From Bacteroidota bacterium (GTDB taxonomy: Bacteria > Bacteroidota > Bacteroidia > 2-12-FULL-35-15), in NCBI GenBank assembly GCA_021323165.1, contig JAJTCJ010000027.1:1-64000 (forward strand): a DNA stretch of 64,000 nt. Direction: 5' to 3'. The position numbers and the translations under genes were made by a program. The notes under the pieces are model-generated. The model saw nothing but the letters and a program-made list of their open reading frames with translations, had not been told where the DNA came from and searched no databases. Shown piece by piece: positions 23,219 through 33,000 of this stretch (positions are counted from its first letter, which is position 1; each line of letters starts with the position of its first letter).

Positions 23219-23402
23219 TTAAATCCGGGCTGGTTTATTTTCCGTAAATAATTTATTGGATCCCAATATTGTCTAGAAGTGGAGAAATCATGTTGTTTTA
23301 CATGAACACGATCTACTTTTAGACTTTATACAAATGTCAGTTGTATTGAAAATGTATTATCTGCTGAATTTTGATAGGGGCCTCGTCAATGAATTATAAA
23401 AA
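23219..23402. other. Spacer upstream of the anti-sigma remnant
   Basis: No gene or remnant recognised. A weak CATGTTGTTTTACATG-type inverted repeat lies near 23290. A sigma-factor gene, which normally precedes such an anti-sigma gene, is not present. Confidence 0.3.
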
Positions 23403-23555
23403 ATGAGTTCAAATACAGAATACATAGAATCCGGAATTCTGGAGTTGTATGTAATGGGGATTTTAATTGCACGGGAGAGTATGGAAGTACAGCAAATACC
23501 CGCGAGCCACCCTAAAGTTCTTTTTTGCATTCCGCTCTATGAAGGCATAAAGTGA
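23403..23555 (+). pseudogene. Remnant of an anti-sigma factor (N-terminal fragment)
   Basis: A 50-residue reading frame begins MSSNTEYIESGILELYVMG, continues with ESMEVQQIPASHPKV and then becomes unrelated before a stop. The YIESGILELYV-G-L start followed by E-V and HP-V is the typical opening of Bacteroidota RskA-like anti-sigma factors, which normally continue to about 250 residues with a membrane helix. Everything after about residue 40 is missing, and no ECF sigma gene is adjacent. Confidence 0.65.
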
Positions 23556-23639
23556 AGATTACTTCTTCTGTTCCCTGCAAAGGGTAGCAGCATAATTCAC
23601 CCCTCTCATAATTCATTCTAATTTGTTTACTTTTGTGTA

Positions 23640-24332
23640 ATGAATTGTATCATAGTTGACGATGATGAATTAATCAGGATTGATCTTGAGGAAAAGATCA
23701 GGCAAACAATGACCCTTAATTTGGTCGGTTCTTGCGGGAATGCACTTGAAGCATCAAATATTGTGATGACAAAAAGTGTAGACCTTATTTTCCTTGATGT
23801 GATGATGCCTGAAATGACAGGCCTTGAATTTATAAAAACACTTTCTGCGTCCCGGCCTGAAGTTATTCTAATCACCTCCAATAAAGAGTTTGCCGCTGAA
23901 GCATTTGAATACGATGTAACTGATTTTTTGCTTAAACCGATCAGCTTCGAACGATTCATTAAAGCTGTAAGTAAAGCTAAAAGAAACTTCGATAAAAAAG
24001 GCACAACCATCAATAAAGTTGATGATCATATCTTTATAAAAGTATCTTCCCGGTTTGTTAAGCTTGACTTAAAAAATATTCTATATATAGAAGCCCTGGC
24101 TGACTATGTTACTATTTATACTCCTACCGATAAGTATACTATACATTCCACAATGAAAGGGATGGAAAATACGCTTCCGGCCAATGAATTTGCCAGAGTT
24201 CATAATTCATTTATTGTTAGGCTTGATAAAATCTCTGTTATTGAAGATAACAGTATTATTATAAATAAAACAACAATTCCGGTAAGCAGAAATAAATTTA
24301 AGCCACTAATGCAGCGCTTAAAACTGATGTGA
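23640..24332 (+). CDS. LytTR-family response regulator
   Basis: 230 residues. Receiver domain (1-120): CIIVDDDELI acidic pocket, phospho-acceptor Asp53 in LIFLDVMMPE, LITSN switch and FLLKPISFE Lys. LytTR DNA-binding domain (about 135-230): HIFIKVSSRFVKLDLKNILY, YIEALADYVTIYT and EFARVHNSFIVRLDKI. A TACTTTTG -7 box ends at 23635, only 4 bases before the ATG, so the mRNA may be nearly leaderless. It heads a signalling cluster with an Hpt protein and a hybrid kinase. Confidence 0.93.
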   Translation: MNCIIVDDDELIRIDLEEKIRQTMTLNLVGSCGNALEASNIVMTKSVDLIFLDVMMPEMTGLEFIKTLSASRPEVILITSNKEFAAEAFEYDVTDFLLKPISFERFIKAVSKAKRNFDKKGTTINKVDDHIFIKVSSRFVKLDLKNILYIEALADYVTIYTPTDKYTIHSTMKGMENTLPANEFARVHNSFIVRLDKISVIEDNSIIINKTTIPVSRNKFKPLMQRLKLM

Positions 24333-24462
24333 TTAAGTCAGGTATCGAATATAATCACCCGGTTGTCGAAATAAAAGGATGGGGATTTTTGTTAAGGGAT
24401 ATTTTTACGTTACTTATCCAATGGCGTAATTTTTTAGGTAAAACCTTTCTAACATAATAACA

Positions 24463-24831
24463 ATGAATTTGAATGGCGACAATAAATATACAGACCTCAC
24501 CTATCTGAAGTCGGTATCCAAAGGAAATGTAGTTTTTGAGCAAAAAATGCTAAACACCTTTGTTCAGCAGGCAGGAAGTGATATTAAAAAGCTTAGACAG
24601 GCTCTTTTGGTAATGGATTGGGAAACCATACATTTAATCGCGCACAAAATGAAACCTTCTCTGCAGTTTATCGGACTACATATGCTTCAGGCAGACGTAC
24701 ATACTCTGGAGACAATCGCCAAACAGCATAAAGATTTTGATAAAGTAACTGAATTGATCTCCCGCATATTTACAATAATTGAAATTGCGATTGAGGAAAT
24801 CAAGGATGAGCTTATCTCATTTGATAAATAA
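24463..24831 (+). CDS. Histidine phosphotransfer (Hpt) protein
   Basis: 122 residues, all helical. The phospho-accepting His61 is in WETIHLIAHKMKPSLQFIG, the classic H-x-x-K-P/G-S surface of Hpt domains. It lies 21 bases before the hybrid kinase on the same strand. The pair supplies the His-Asp-His steps of a phosphorelay that could feed the LytTR regulator upstream. Confidence 0.9.
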   Translation: MNLNGDNKYTDLTYLKSVSKGNVVFEQKMLNTFVQQAGSDIKKLRQALLVMDWETIHLIAHKMKPSLQFIGLHMLQADVHTLETIAKQHKDFDKVTELISRIFTIIEIAIEEIKDELISFDK

Positions 24832-24852
24832 TTTTAAACGCCTTCCACGGCT

Positions 24853-26934
24853 ATGAAAAATTTCAAAGGAATTTTCCTGAAAGTCATAATAGGATTCAGT
24901 ATTACCGCATGCCTTTTGGGAGTTGCGTATTGGATCACTTATGAAAATCTGAATACTTTGAAGAAAAATCTTCTTACTCTCTCGGAAGTAAATCCCAAAT
25001 ACGTTTATCGTAAAAACATACTCAATAAAATAGATGAGACTGAAACATACGTTAAAAAATATACGATAAATAAGAACCGCGAATTCTTATACCGTTGCGA
25101 CAGCAGTATTAGTGAAATAGGAAAAAACCTTTTTGAATTGAGTAAACTGTCATCCCAGGATCATGATTATTTCAGCAATCTTGAAAAGCTGAATAAATAT
25201 ATAAATCAAAAACTTAGTATTTCCAGGCAGCGTATAGAAATGGCTAATGCATACAGTTCCGGTAAGGAAATGTCAGCTGCCATAAAACGCATTGCGATTC
25301 CTGAAAAGAAAAGTATTCTTCCCGTAGTAGATGAACAACATACCGCTCCTGTGGAGAAAAAGAATTTTTTTTCAAGGCTGTTTTCCAGAGAAAGGAATAA
25401 AACTAAGATAGCTCAGGATACGATCAGACCGGTTGAATCTGTGAGTGAAATGCCGGAATTCTCTGCAGGCTATATGAAAGAAATGCTTCAACAGGCAGAG
25501 CAAAAGGAAACAGAAAAGGCAAACCAGTATCTTCGTGAAAACCTTACATTGATCGATCGGGATGGCCGGATCCATGACAGTATCAGAGCTGTAGCTACTG
25601 TTATGGAGAAGCTGGAAATGGAAGAGTCTGTTGAGAAAATAAATCATCTCACCGAAGTGGCCACTAATAAAACAGGAAATATCTTATCCTCACTAATAAT
25701 AATAGGAATGATGGCTACAGTTCTTATAATTTTTGTGATCTATCGCGGTGTAAGGTTCAATGAAAAACTTAGTCTTGAATTGATAAGGGAAAAAAAGAGT
25801 ACAGAGAAACTGGCTAAAGCAAAAGAAGAATTTCTTGCAAATATGAGTCACGAAATACGGACACCAATGAATGTGATCATGGGTTTTACCGAGCAATTAT
25901 TAAAAAGTGATCTGAATAATGAGCAGCAAAAATTTTTATTAAATATAAAGAGCTCTTCAAAGCATTTGATAACAGTAATAAATGAGATCCTTGATTATTC
26001 CAAAATGGAATCGGGTGTGATCATGCTGGAAAGAATTCCGTTCTCAATTCAGGAAGTTGTTGATGATGTTCATGTTTCTTTTAAGAATTCTGCAGAAAAA
26101 AAGGGTATAGATTTTAACTATGTGATTGATGAAACCATCGCTTTGAAAGTAATTGGAGATCCAGTCCGCTTAAAACAAATATTGCTGAATCTTACAGGGA
26201 ACGCTATTAAATTTACTGATAAAGGGAGTGTAAATATAACCTGCAGATTATGGAATGCAGAAAGTGAATTTCAGACCATACTATTTGAAATTCATGATAC
26301 CGGTATAGGGATTGAATCGCATGTACATAAAACTATTTTTGATCAATTCACTCAGGCTGATTCAAGTGTTACTAGGAAGTACGGGGGCACAGGTCTGGGA
26401 CTTGCAATTTCTAAAAAGCTTGTTGAGCTTCACAATGGCGAGATCGCTGTTAAAAGTGAACCGGGAAAAGGTTCAGTGTTTTATTTCAAGATAGAATATG
26501 CTGTTCCTGTGATAACAAATGCTGAACAACCTGCGTTAATTGAAGTAAAAAATATTGAGCTGTTGAAAGGTAAAAGGATCCTGATCGCTGATGATGATGA
26601 AATGAACAAATTTTTAGCTCAGCATATTTTAGAAGGTTATCAGGTGGATGTCGATAGCGCAGCAAATGGAAAAGAAGCATTGGAAAAGATCCTCAATGAA
26701 TACTTTGATATTGTTTTAATGGATCTGCATATGCCCGAAATGGGAGGCTTGGACGTTGCAATTGCTGTTCGGAAAAATAAGATAAATGTACCTATCATTG
26801 CGATCACGGGAAATGTTTTAAGATCTGAAAGAGACAAATGTGTGCAGGCGGGAATGAACGATTACATATCTAAACCGTATGAAGAAAACGAATTACTGGA
26901 AAAAATAATTAATCAGATTCCAACCGTCTATTAA
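24853..26934 (+). CDS. Membrane hybrid sensor histidine kinase
   Basis: 693 residues. N-terminal membrane helix (about 8-28), a roughly 250-residue extracytoplasmic sensor with coiled-coil character, a second membrane helix (about 278-298), HisKA with FLANMSHEIRTPMNV (His333), and HATPase with N box NLTGNAIKFTD, DTGIGIE and GGTGLGLAISKKL. The C-terminal receiver has RILIADDDE, Asp624 in IVLMDLHMPEMGG and YISKPYEE. The sensor input is unknown. It follows the Hpt gene; together with the LytTR regulator they can form a full phosphorelay. Confidence 0.94.
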   Translation: MKNFKGIFLKVIIGFSITACLLGVAYWITYENLNTLKKNLLTLSEVNPKYVYRKNILNKIDETETYVKKYTINKNREFLYRCDSSISEIGKNLFELSKLSSQDHDYFSNLEKLNKYINQKLSISRQRIEMANAYSSGKEMSAAIKRIAIPEKKSILPVVDEQHTAPVEKKNFFSRLFSRERNKTKIAQDTIRPVESVSEMPEFSAGYMKEMLQQAEQKETEKANQYLRENLTLIDRDGRIHDSIRAVATVMEKLEMEESVEKINHLTEVATNKTGNILSSLIIIGMMATVLIIFVIYRGVRFNEKLSLELIREKKSTEKLAKAKEEFLANMSHEIRTPMNVIMGFTEQLLKSDLNNEQQKFLLNIKSSSKHLITVINEILDYSKMESGVIMLERIPFSIQEVVDDVHVSFKNSAEKKGIDFNYVIDETIALKVIGDPVRLKQILLNLTGNAIKFTDKGSVNITCRLWNAESEFQTILFEIHDTGIGIESHVHKTIFDQFTQADSSVTRKYGGTGLGLAISKKLVELHNGEIAVKSEPGKGSVFYFKIEYAVPVITNAEQPALIEVKNIELLKGKRILIADDDEMNKFLAQHILEGYQVDVDSAANGKEALEKILNEYFDIVLMDLHMPEMGGLDVAIAVRKNKINVPIIAITGNVLRSERDKCVQAGMNDYISKPYEENELLEKIINQIPTVY

Positions 26935-27008
26935 TATGGTCCGCATATCGAAAAATAACCGAAACGGCCGTGGAATCTACGTAACTTTACTTAAAAAAGG
27001 GGGAAATA

Positions 27009-27294
27009 ATGAAACGTATTCTTGTCATAGATGATGATAAACTGCTTCAAAGAGCAATTTCTTTTAAGCGATATTATGATGCCGGATATTTCTGGTTTAA
27101 GTTTGCTTTCACTTCTGAAGCAGTTTTATTTTAACAGAATCCCTGTTATTGTCATTTCTTCGTTAGGAAAAGATCAGGCCGGTGCTTCAGCCATGGATCT
27201 TGGAGCTTACGCGTTCCTTGAAAAACCATTCGATTTTGATGAGTTATTAAAAAAGGTTGCTGAGATGGTTTCTTACCCGGCAACTGGTAGTTAA
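27009..27294 (+). pseudogene. Broken response-regulator receiver gene
   Basis: One frame from ATG 27009 gives MKRILVIDDDKLLQRAIS, the start of a receiver. Another frame resumes within a few codons at LLSDIMMPDISGLSLLSLLK and runs to VVSSLGK-like, FLEKPFDFDELL and a normal end. The roughly 30 residues between strand 1 and the phospho-acceptor Asp are missing and the frame is shifted. The pieces together make one single-domain response regulator, downstream of the hybrid kinase. Confidence 0.8.
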
Positions 27295-27320
27295 CTTACA
27301 TACACAAAAAAAGATAATGT

Positions 27321-27328
27321 TATATTTG
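27321..27328 (+). promoter_or_regulatory. Bacteroidota -7 promoter element
   Basis: TATATTTG followed by CA fits TAnnTTTGC, 16 bases before the ATG of the outer-membrane-protein gene at 27345. Confidence 0.5.
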
Positions 27329-27344
27329 CAGTAAATCTGTAAAG

Positions 27345-28016
27345 ATGAAATCGCAAAGTTATAGTATTATCTTTTTTTTAATTTTTAGCTTAAATCTGCT
27401 GGCGCAGACAGAACCCGAAACGGTTCGAAAAAAGATCCTTGACCCAAAAGACAGGATTCTTGTTGATTTCAATTACGATTCCTTCACACATTTTCCTGCT
27501 AAAATTGCCCAAAAAGCCTATTCCCTGGGTGGAAACGTTTATTTTATGTGGGATTATCCATTTGGCTACGGACCGTTCAGCATTGCTTTCGGAGCGGGAT
27601 TCAGTACTCATGATGTACATACCAACGGGAAGATCGTATATTCTCTTGATGGGAAATACACATCCTTTGAACCTATTTATAATACTTATAATACCAATAA
27701 ATTATCTCTTAATTATTTTGAGATTCCCGTTGAGCTAAGAATTAGAACACGGGGGAATCATAATTTTAAATTATGCATAGGAGGAAAGGGCGGTTATGCT
27801 TTTAACGTTCACACCAAATATGAAGATGCTGAAGGGAAAATCAAAGTTTATAAGATCAAAAATATCAATTTGTGGCGTTATGGTGCAACATTCAGGATAG
27901 GTTATGACAGATATAATATCCAGGTGTTTTATGCGCTCTCAGAATTATTCGTGAAAGGAAAAGGAGAACCGGGAATGGTTCCTTTTTCAGCTGGGATTGG
28001 TTTACTTCTCTATTAA
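27345..28016 (+). CDS. Outer-membrane beta-barrel protein
   Basis: 223 residues. Signal peptide ending in LLAQT, then alternating amphipathic strands (ILVDFNYDSF, FSIAFGAGFSTHDVHT, LNYFEIPVELRIRTRGN, LCIGGKGGYAFNVHTK, ATFRIGYDRYNIQVFYALSE) closing with an aromatic Y. This matches the small Bacteroidota porin/PorT-like barrel class of unknown function. It ends 4 bases inside the convergent membrane-protein gene. Confidence 0.8.
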   Translation: MKSQSYSIIFFLIFSLNLLAQTEPETVRKKILDPKDRILVDFNYDSFTHFPAKIAQKAYSLGGNVYFMWDYPFGYGPFSIAFGAGFSTHDVHTNGKIVYSLDGKYTSFEPIYNTYNTNKLSLNYFEIPVELRIRTRGNHNFKLCIGGKGGYAFNVHTKYEDAEGKIKVYKIKNINLWRYGATFRIGYDRYNIQVFYALSELFVKGKGEPGMVPFSAGIGLLLY

Positions 28017-28519
28017 TAAAAGATCATTAAAAGAAATTCGGTTAGAAAGCCTAAAAGAAATCCGCAATAAACCTGTTTAGGGTCATGAGCATTAAGCTTT
28101 AAACGCGCATAACCTACTAGTCCTCCAAGGAGAATCACAATTATAAGGATGAGGTGAAGATCGATCATCAGCCGTAAAGAAATCCCTAAAATTGCCCCTA
28201 TAATACCTCCTATTCCAATTGCATGCGCACTTATCTTCCATTTAAAATTAATTAAGAAAGTGAAAACAATGGATATTCTTTCCCCGGTGGTTTCCATTTC
28301 AAAACTTTTGATCTTCTTAGCTCTTAAAAGGATCAATGTGTTGAAGGCTGGGAGAAGAAAAGTGAAAACGAAAGTTATTCCAAGTATGACCAGTTTTAGG
28401 TTAAGAGGAATAAAGGTGGAGATATAATTTTTGGTCACAAAAAGGAGTAAAAAACCATAGGTGGGCATCAGTAAAGGATGCAGCAGATACGATATTGTTT
28501 TTGCTAAACGTGTTTCCAA
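28013..28519 (-). CDS. PAP2-like integral membrane protein, apparently shortened
   Basis: 168 residues, mostly membrane helices. WKISAHAIGIGGIIG and the C-terminal RLKLNAHDPKQVYCGFLLG recall the Ser-x-His-x-x-Gly and His-containing motifs of PAP2-type phosphatase-related proteins. From memory, Bacteroidota relatives carry about two extra helices between the GER box (ETTGER) and WKIS. Here GERISIVFTFLINFKWKIS joins them almost directly, which suggests an in-frame internal loss. No activity can be claimed. Confidence 0.6.
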   Translation of the reverse strand: METRLAKTISYLLHPLLMPTYGFLLLFVTKNYISTFIPLNLKLVILGITFVFTFLLPAFNTLILLRAKKIKSFEMETTGERISIVFTFLINFKWKISAHAIGIGGIIGAILGISLRLMIDLHLILIIVILLGGLVGYARLKLNAHDPKQVYCGFLLGFLTEFLLMIFY

Positions 28520-28533
28520 AAAGGTCTAAGGGA

Positions 28534-29988
28534 TTATAATTCTTTACGAAGACGGGCAACTGGAATTTCTAGCTGCTCACGATATTTTGCAATTGTTCTG
28601 CGGGCAATGTTATAACCTTTTTCTTTGAGGATCTTTGCCAGCTTATCATCCGTGAGTGGTTTCTTTTTATTTTCTGCATTTATGCAATCAGAAAGTATCT
28701 TTTTAACTTCCCGTGTTGAAACTTCTTCGCCACTGTCAGTAGAAAGTGATTCGCTGAAAAATGTTTTTAATAAGAATGTTCCGAAAGGCGTCTGAACATA
28801 TTTGCTATTAGCAACCCGTGAAATCGTAGAAATATCCAGGCCTACTTTTTCAGCAATATCTTTTAAGATCATTGGTCTTAAAAGGGTTTCATCTCCTGTA
28901 AGAAAATAATCTTTTTGATATTCCATGATGGCATTCATGGTAAAAAGAAGCGTTTGATTTCGCTGTTGAATGGCATCAATGAACCATCTTGCACCATCCA
29001 GTTTCTGCTTGATGAACATGGAAGCTTCTTTATTTGCTTTATCCTTGGTCTTCGAATACTCTTCGAACATTTTATTGTATTCGCGGCTAACCTTAAGATC
29101 AGGTGCGTTCCTGGAGTTAAGTCCGAGCATCAGTTCACCTTCATCAATTGCAATTGTGAAATCCGGAATTACCTGCTGATAGCTTTTTTGTCCGTCTGCC
29201 ATAGAATTTCCCGGACGTGGATTAAGCTTGAGGATCTCATTGATCACTTCTCTTAATGTTTCATCATCGATCTCCAGTTTTTTCTGGATCTTATCATAAT
29301 GTTTTTTAGAGAACTCATCCATTTGCTTTTCTACTACTTCAGTGGCAAGCTCAACGATCTGGGTTTGCAATTCTTTTCTTCTCAACTGGATCAGTAAACA
29401 TTCCTGAAGATCACGGGCACCAACGCCAGCTGGATCAAAATCCTGGATAACCTTTAACAGCTCCTGAAGTTCTTCTTCTGTTGTTACAATGTTTTGTGAA
29501 AATGCGATATCATCTACTATAGAACCGAGATCTCTGCGCAGATACCCATCGTCATCAAGGTTTCCGATAAGGTAATCAGCGATCTGGTATTCACGATCAT
29601 CCAATGCTTTCATTCCTAATTGGCTTTCGAGCATATCCTGGAAAGATAAACCTACAGAAAAGGGAATTTCTTTTCTTTCTTCATCCGGACTAACATTATT
29701 CGCTTTTAGTTTATAGGAAGCACCTTCATCGTCATCCATATAATCGGTAAGTGCAAAATCATCACGTTGATTTTCCTCGCTTTTCGGCTCCTCATACTCC
29801 TCATTCTCAAATTCATCGCGAGGCTCATCATCAGATTCAGAACCTTCCTCCAGGGCAGGATTCATCTCCATCTCTTCTTTTATCCTTTGCTCTAAAGCAA
29901 TAGTGGGAAGCTGTAAAAGCTTCATCAACTGGATCTGTTGCGGAGAAAGTTTTTGTAATAATTTTTGTGACTGGACCTGCCTTAACAT
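28534..29988 (-). CDS. rpoN: RNA polymerase sigma-54 factor
   Basis: 484 residues, full length. Region I is Gln/Leu-rich (SQKLLQKLSPQQIQLMKLLQ), for activator contact and open-complex control. An acidic region II follows (about 50-100), then the core-binding domain (FSVGLSFQDMLESQL onward) and the DNA-binding end with a helix-turn-helix near ISTISRVANSKYVQTPFGTF and the RpoN box ARRTIAKYREQL. It directs transcription from -24/-12 promoters with AAA+ activators; none is in this window. It lies 14 bases upstream of the PAP2-like gene on the same strand, so the two may be co-transcribed. Confidence 0.96.
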   Translation of the reverse strand: MLRQVQSQKLLQKLSPQQIQLMKLLQLPTIALEQRIKEEMEMNPALEEGSESDDEPRDEFENEEYEEPKSEENQRDDFALTDYMDDDEGASYKLKANNVSPDEERKEIPFSVGLSFQDMLESQLGMKALDDREYQIADYLIGNLDDDGYLRRDLGSIVDDIAFSQNIVTTEEELQELLKVIQDFDPAGVGARDLQECLLIQLRRKELQTQIVELATEVVEKQMDEFSKKHYDKIQKKLEIDDETLREVINEILKLNPRPGNSMADGQKSYQQVIPDFTIAIDEGELMLGLNSRNAPDLKVSREYNKMFEEYSKTKDKANKEASMFIKQKLDGARWFIDAIQQRNQTLLFTMNAIMEYQKDYFLTGDETLLRPMILKDIAEKVGLDISTISRVANSKYVQTPFGTFLLKTFFSESLSTDSGEEVSTREVKKILSDCINAENKKKPLTDDKLAKILKEKGYNIARRTIAKYREQLEIPVARLRKEL

Positions 29989-30059
29989 ATATCTTTTGCA
30001 CTATATCGTATTCCTTACAAAAATAACAAATATTTAACCAAAAGAGGAGGGGAATTCGG

Positions 30060-33000
30060 TTAAATACGGAATCCGATAACTAAAACATCATCAATTTGCT
30101 CAAGGTTGCCTTTCCAGTCATCAAAAGCTTTGAGTAGAGCTTTTTCCTGCATTTCAACACGTTGTTCGTGAATATCAGAAATGAGTTTCTGCATATTTCC
30201 AACCATAAATTTTTTCCCTTTCGGCCCACCAAACTGATCCGCATAACCATCTGAAAATACATAGATCATATCTCCTTTTTCCACCGGGATAGTGTGATTG
30301 GTGAATCTGCGTTTTTCATTTTCATGAAGCTCCATACCACCTATAGGAAATTTATTCGCTTTTATCATTTCAAATGCTTCTTCACCACCCTTGTTTTTTC
30401 TGAAGATCCATAAAGGCCTGTTCGCCCCTGCATATTCAAGGATGTTTCCTTCTTCATTCAATGAACACAATGCTATATCCATTCCATCTCTTCGTTCATT
30501 CTCACTTTCACTTTGCTTTAAAGCTGTTTTAACTCCGGCATGTAGCTCATCCAGGATCTCAGATGGTTTTGTGATGTTCTTTTCTGTTACGATCTCGTTC
30601 AATAAAGTGTTCCCGATGATGCTCATAAAAGCTCCCGGTACACCATGGCCTGTACAATCTACAGAAGCAACAAAACGTTTGTTGTTACGTTTGGCAAACC
30701 AGTAAAAGTCACCGCTTACAATATCTTTGGGCTGATAAAGAACAAATGCCTCTTTTAATTCTTTGTGAAGATTCTGCAATGGCGGAAGTAAAGCTTCCTG
30801 AATATTTTTAGCATATTTTATACTATCTGTGATGTCGTGATTCTTCGCTTCAATGATCGCTTTTTGTTCGATCACTTCTTTATTGATCACTTCTACTTTT
30901 TCTTTCTCTTCACGTAACTGGAATGTCCTTAATTCCACTTCTTTTTCCAGTTCAATTTTTGCTTTCTCTAAATTTCGTGTACGAACAACAATGAAAAGAT
31001 AGATGCATGTTACAGCAATTACAGCAACAAGTGTATAGAACCACCAGGTTTTGTACCATGGTGGAAGCACAGCAAATTTGAATGTTACATCACGCTCATT
31101 CCACAACCCGTCATTATTCATTGCTTTTAAATGGAATACATATTCTCCTGCCGGTAATGAAGAATAAGTTGCTTCAGTTTTTGAGGTTGGAGGAAACCAG
31201 TCTGCATCCGCTCCTTCAAGTTTGAATTGATATTTAACTTTGTTTGGATTTGAGATACAAACACCGATGAAATCGAAAGTGATATGGTTCTTGTCGTAAG
31301 GCAAAACCAGGTCTCGCGGCAAATTGGTGGTGCTGTCAAGTCCTTTGGAATTTTTTATAAGATCCTCTTCCGCATTTTGAAAGAATAAACGAATTCCTGT
31401 AATTCGTGTGAGTGCTTCTTTCCGATTGATCTTATCATAACGGGGGTTGTAAACAGTAACGCCTTTAATAGTTCCAAACCAAAGGTTTCCTTCAGAATCT
31501 TTGAACTTAGCATTACGATTACATTCAACTCCTTTTAATCCATCATCCTTTCCAAAATGTTTAATTTCGATCTTATTATTTGAATGATATAAATTAAGAT
31601 TAATTCTGTCTATTCCTTTTGTTGTTCCTACCCACAGATTATTGTTATTATCATTCTCAATCAGATAAACCTTGTTAGCAGCTAATCCGTTGTTCTGATC
31701 GATCCGTTCAAAACTTGTGAAATTATAACTGAACACTCCTTCTCCTGTACCGAACCAGAGATATCCATTTTTATCCTGGGCAATTGAAAGAACGCGTTTA
31801 TCAGTAAATCCGTTTCCTTTAGTGTATTTGATCGCTGTTTTACGATTGTATTTGATCACCCCGTCTTCAGTCGCGATCCAAAGGTTACGGCCTCTGTCTT
31901 CAAAAATAGCAAACACAGGGAGTGAACCCTGTGTAACAGCAAGCTTTTTTATTTCTTCGATCTCAATTAATTTTTCTCCCTTGAAATAACAAAGTCCGTT
32001 ATTTGTTCCTATCCAGATAACACCTTGATGATCCTTAGTTATAGAATAGATGTTCTTATTTGGTAATCCATTTTCTTCATAATAATTCTTAAAAGTACTC
32101 CCGTTAAATACACTAAGTCCGGCTATACTCCCGAAGTATAAATTCTTTTGATTGTCTTCTGCGATTGCCTGAATCTCATTATCAACGAGAGAGCCTGCAA
32201 GGTTTTGGACATTTAGTTTGTATGTTGTGATCTCATTATTTTTTAGTTTGGTTATACCAAAGCCTTTGATCCCAAGCCACATGTTCTTTTGGGAATCTTC
32301 AAAAAGACAATTTATATAGTCACTAGGTAATCCATCTTTCGAACTGTAAGAAATAAATGCCTCACCTGAAAACTTTGAAACTCCGAAGCCCGGTGTTCCA
32401 AACCAAAAATTCCCTTCTCTGTCCTGAAAAGCGCAGTAAATGTTGTTGCTTGCCAGGCCATTTTTTTCTTTATAGATCCGGTAAGTGAAGCCATTGTATT
32501 TATACACCCCGTTACTTGTAGCAAGCCAAAGATTGTTTTTATTGTCAGCAACTATATCAGTAAAAGCAAGATCCCTTTCTCCGGGAATATTCACTTCCTC
32601 AACTTTTCCGTTTGTATTGATCTTGCTGATGCCTTCAAGTGTCCCGATATAAATATTGCCCTGAATATCTTCATTGATGCATCTTACATTGTTATTCCTC
32701 AGACCATGATCAGTTTTATAATTGTTGAAGATTTTTGTTCCTGGATTATACCTGATCACTCCATTACCAAAAGTTCCGAACCAGATATTACCGGCCTTAT
32801 CTGCATACATGCTGAAAACAATTGACTTGTTGAGAAGTGTATCAGAATTAAAAGGAATTATCTTATTGTTACTGAACTGACAAACACCTGCCGCAGTTCC
32901 TATCCATATGACTCCTTTATTATCCTGAAGGACTTTAAATACGCGGTTATGAGGAAGGCCTTTTTTATCTGTGTAGGTGGAAAAATCTTTTCCATTATAA

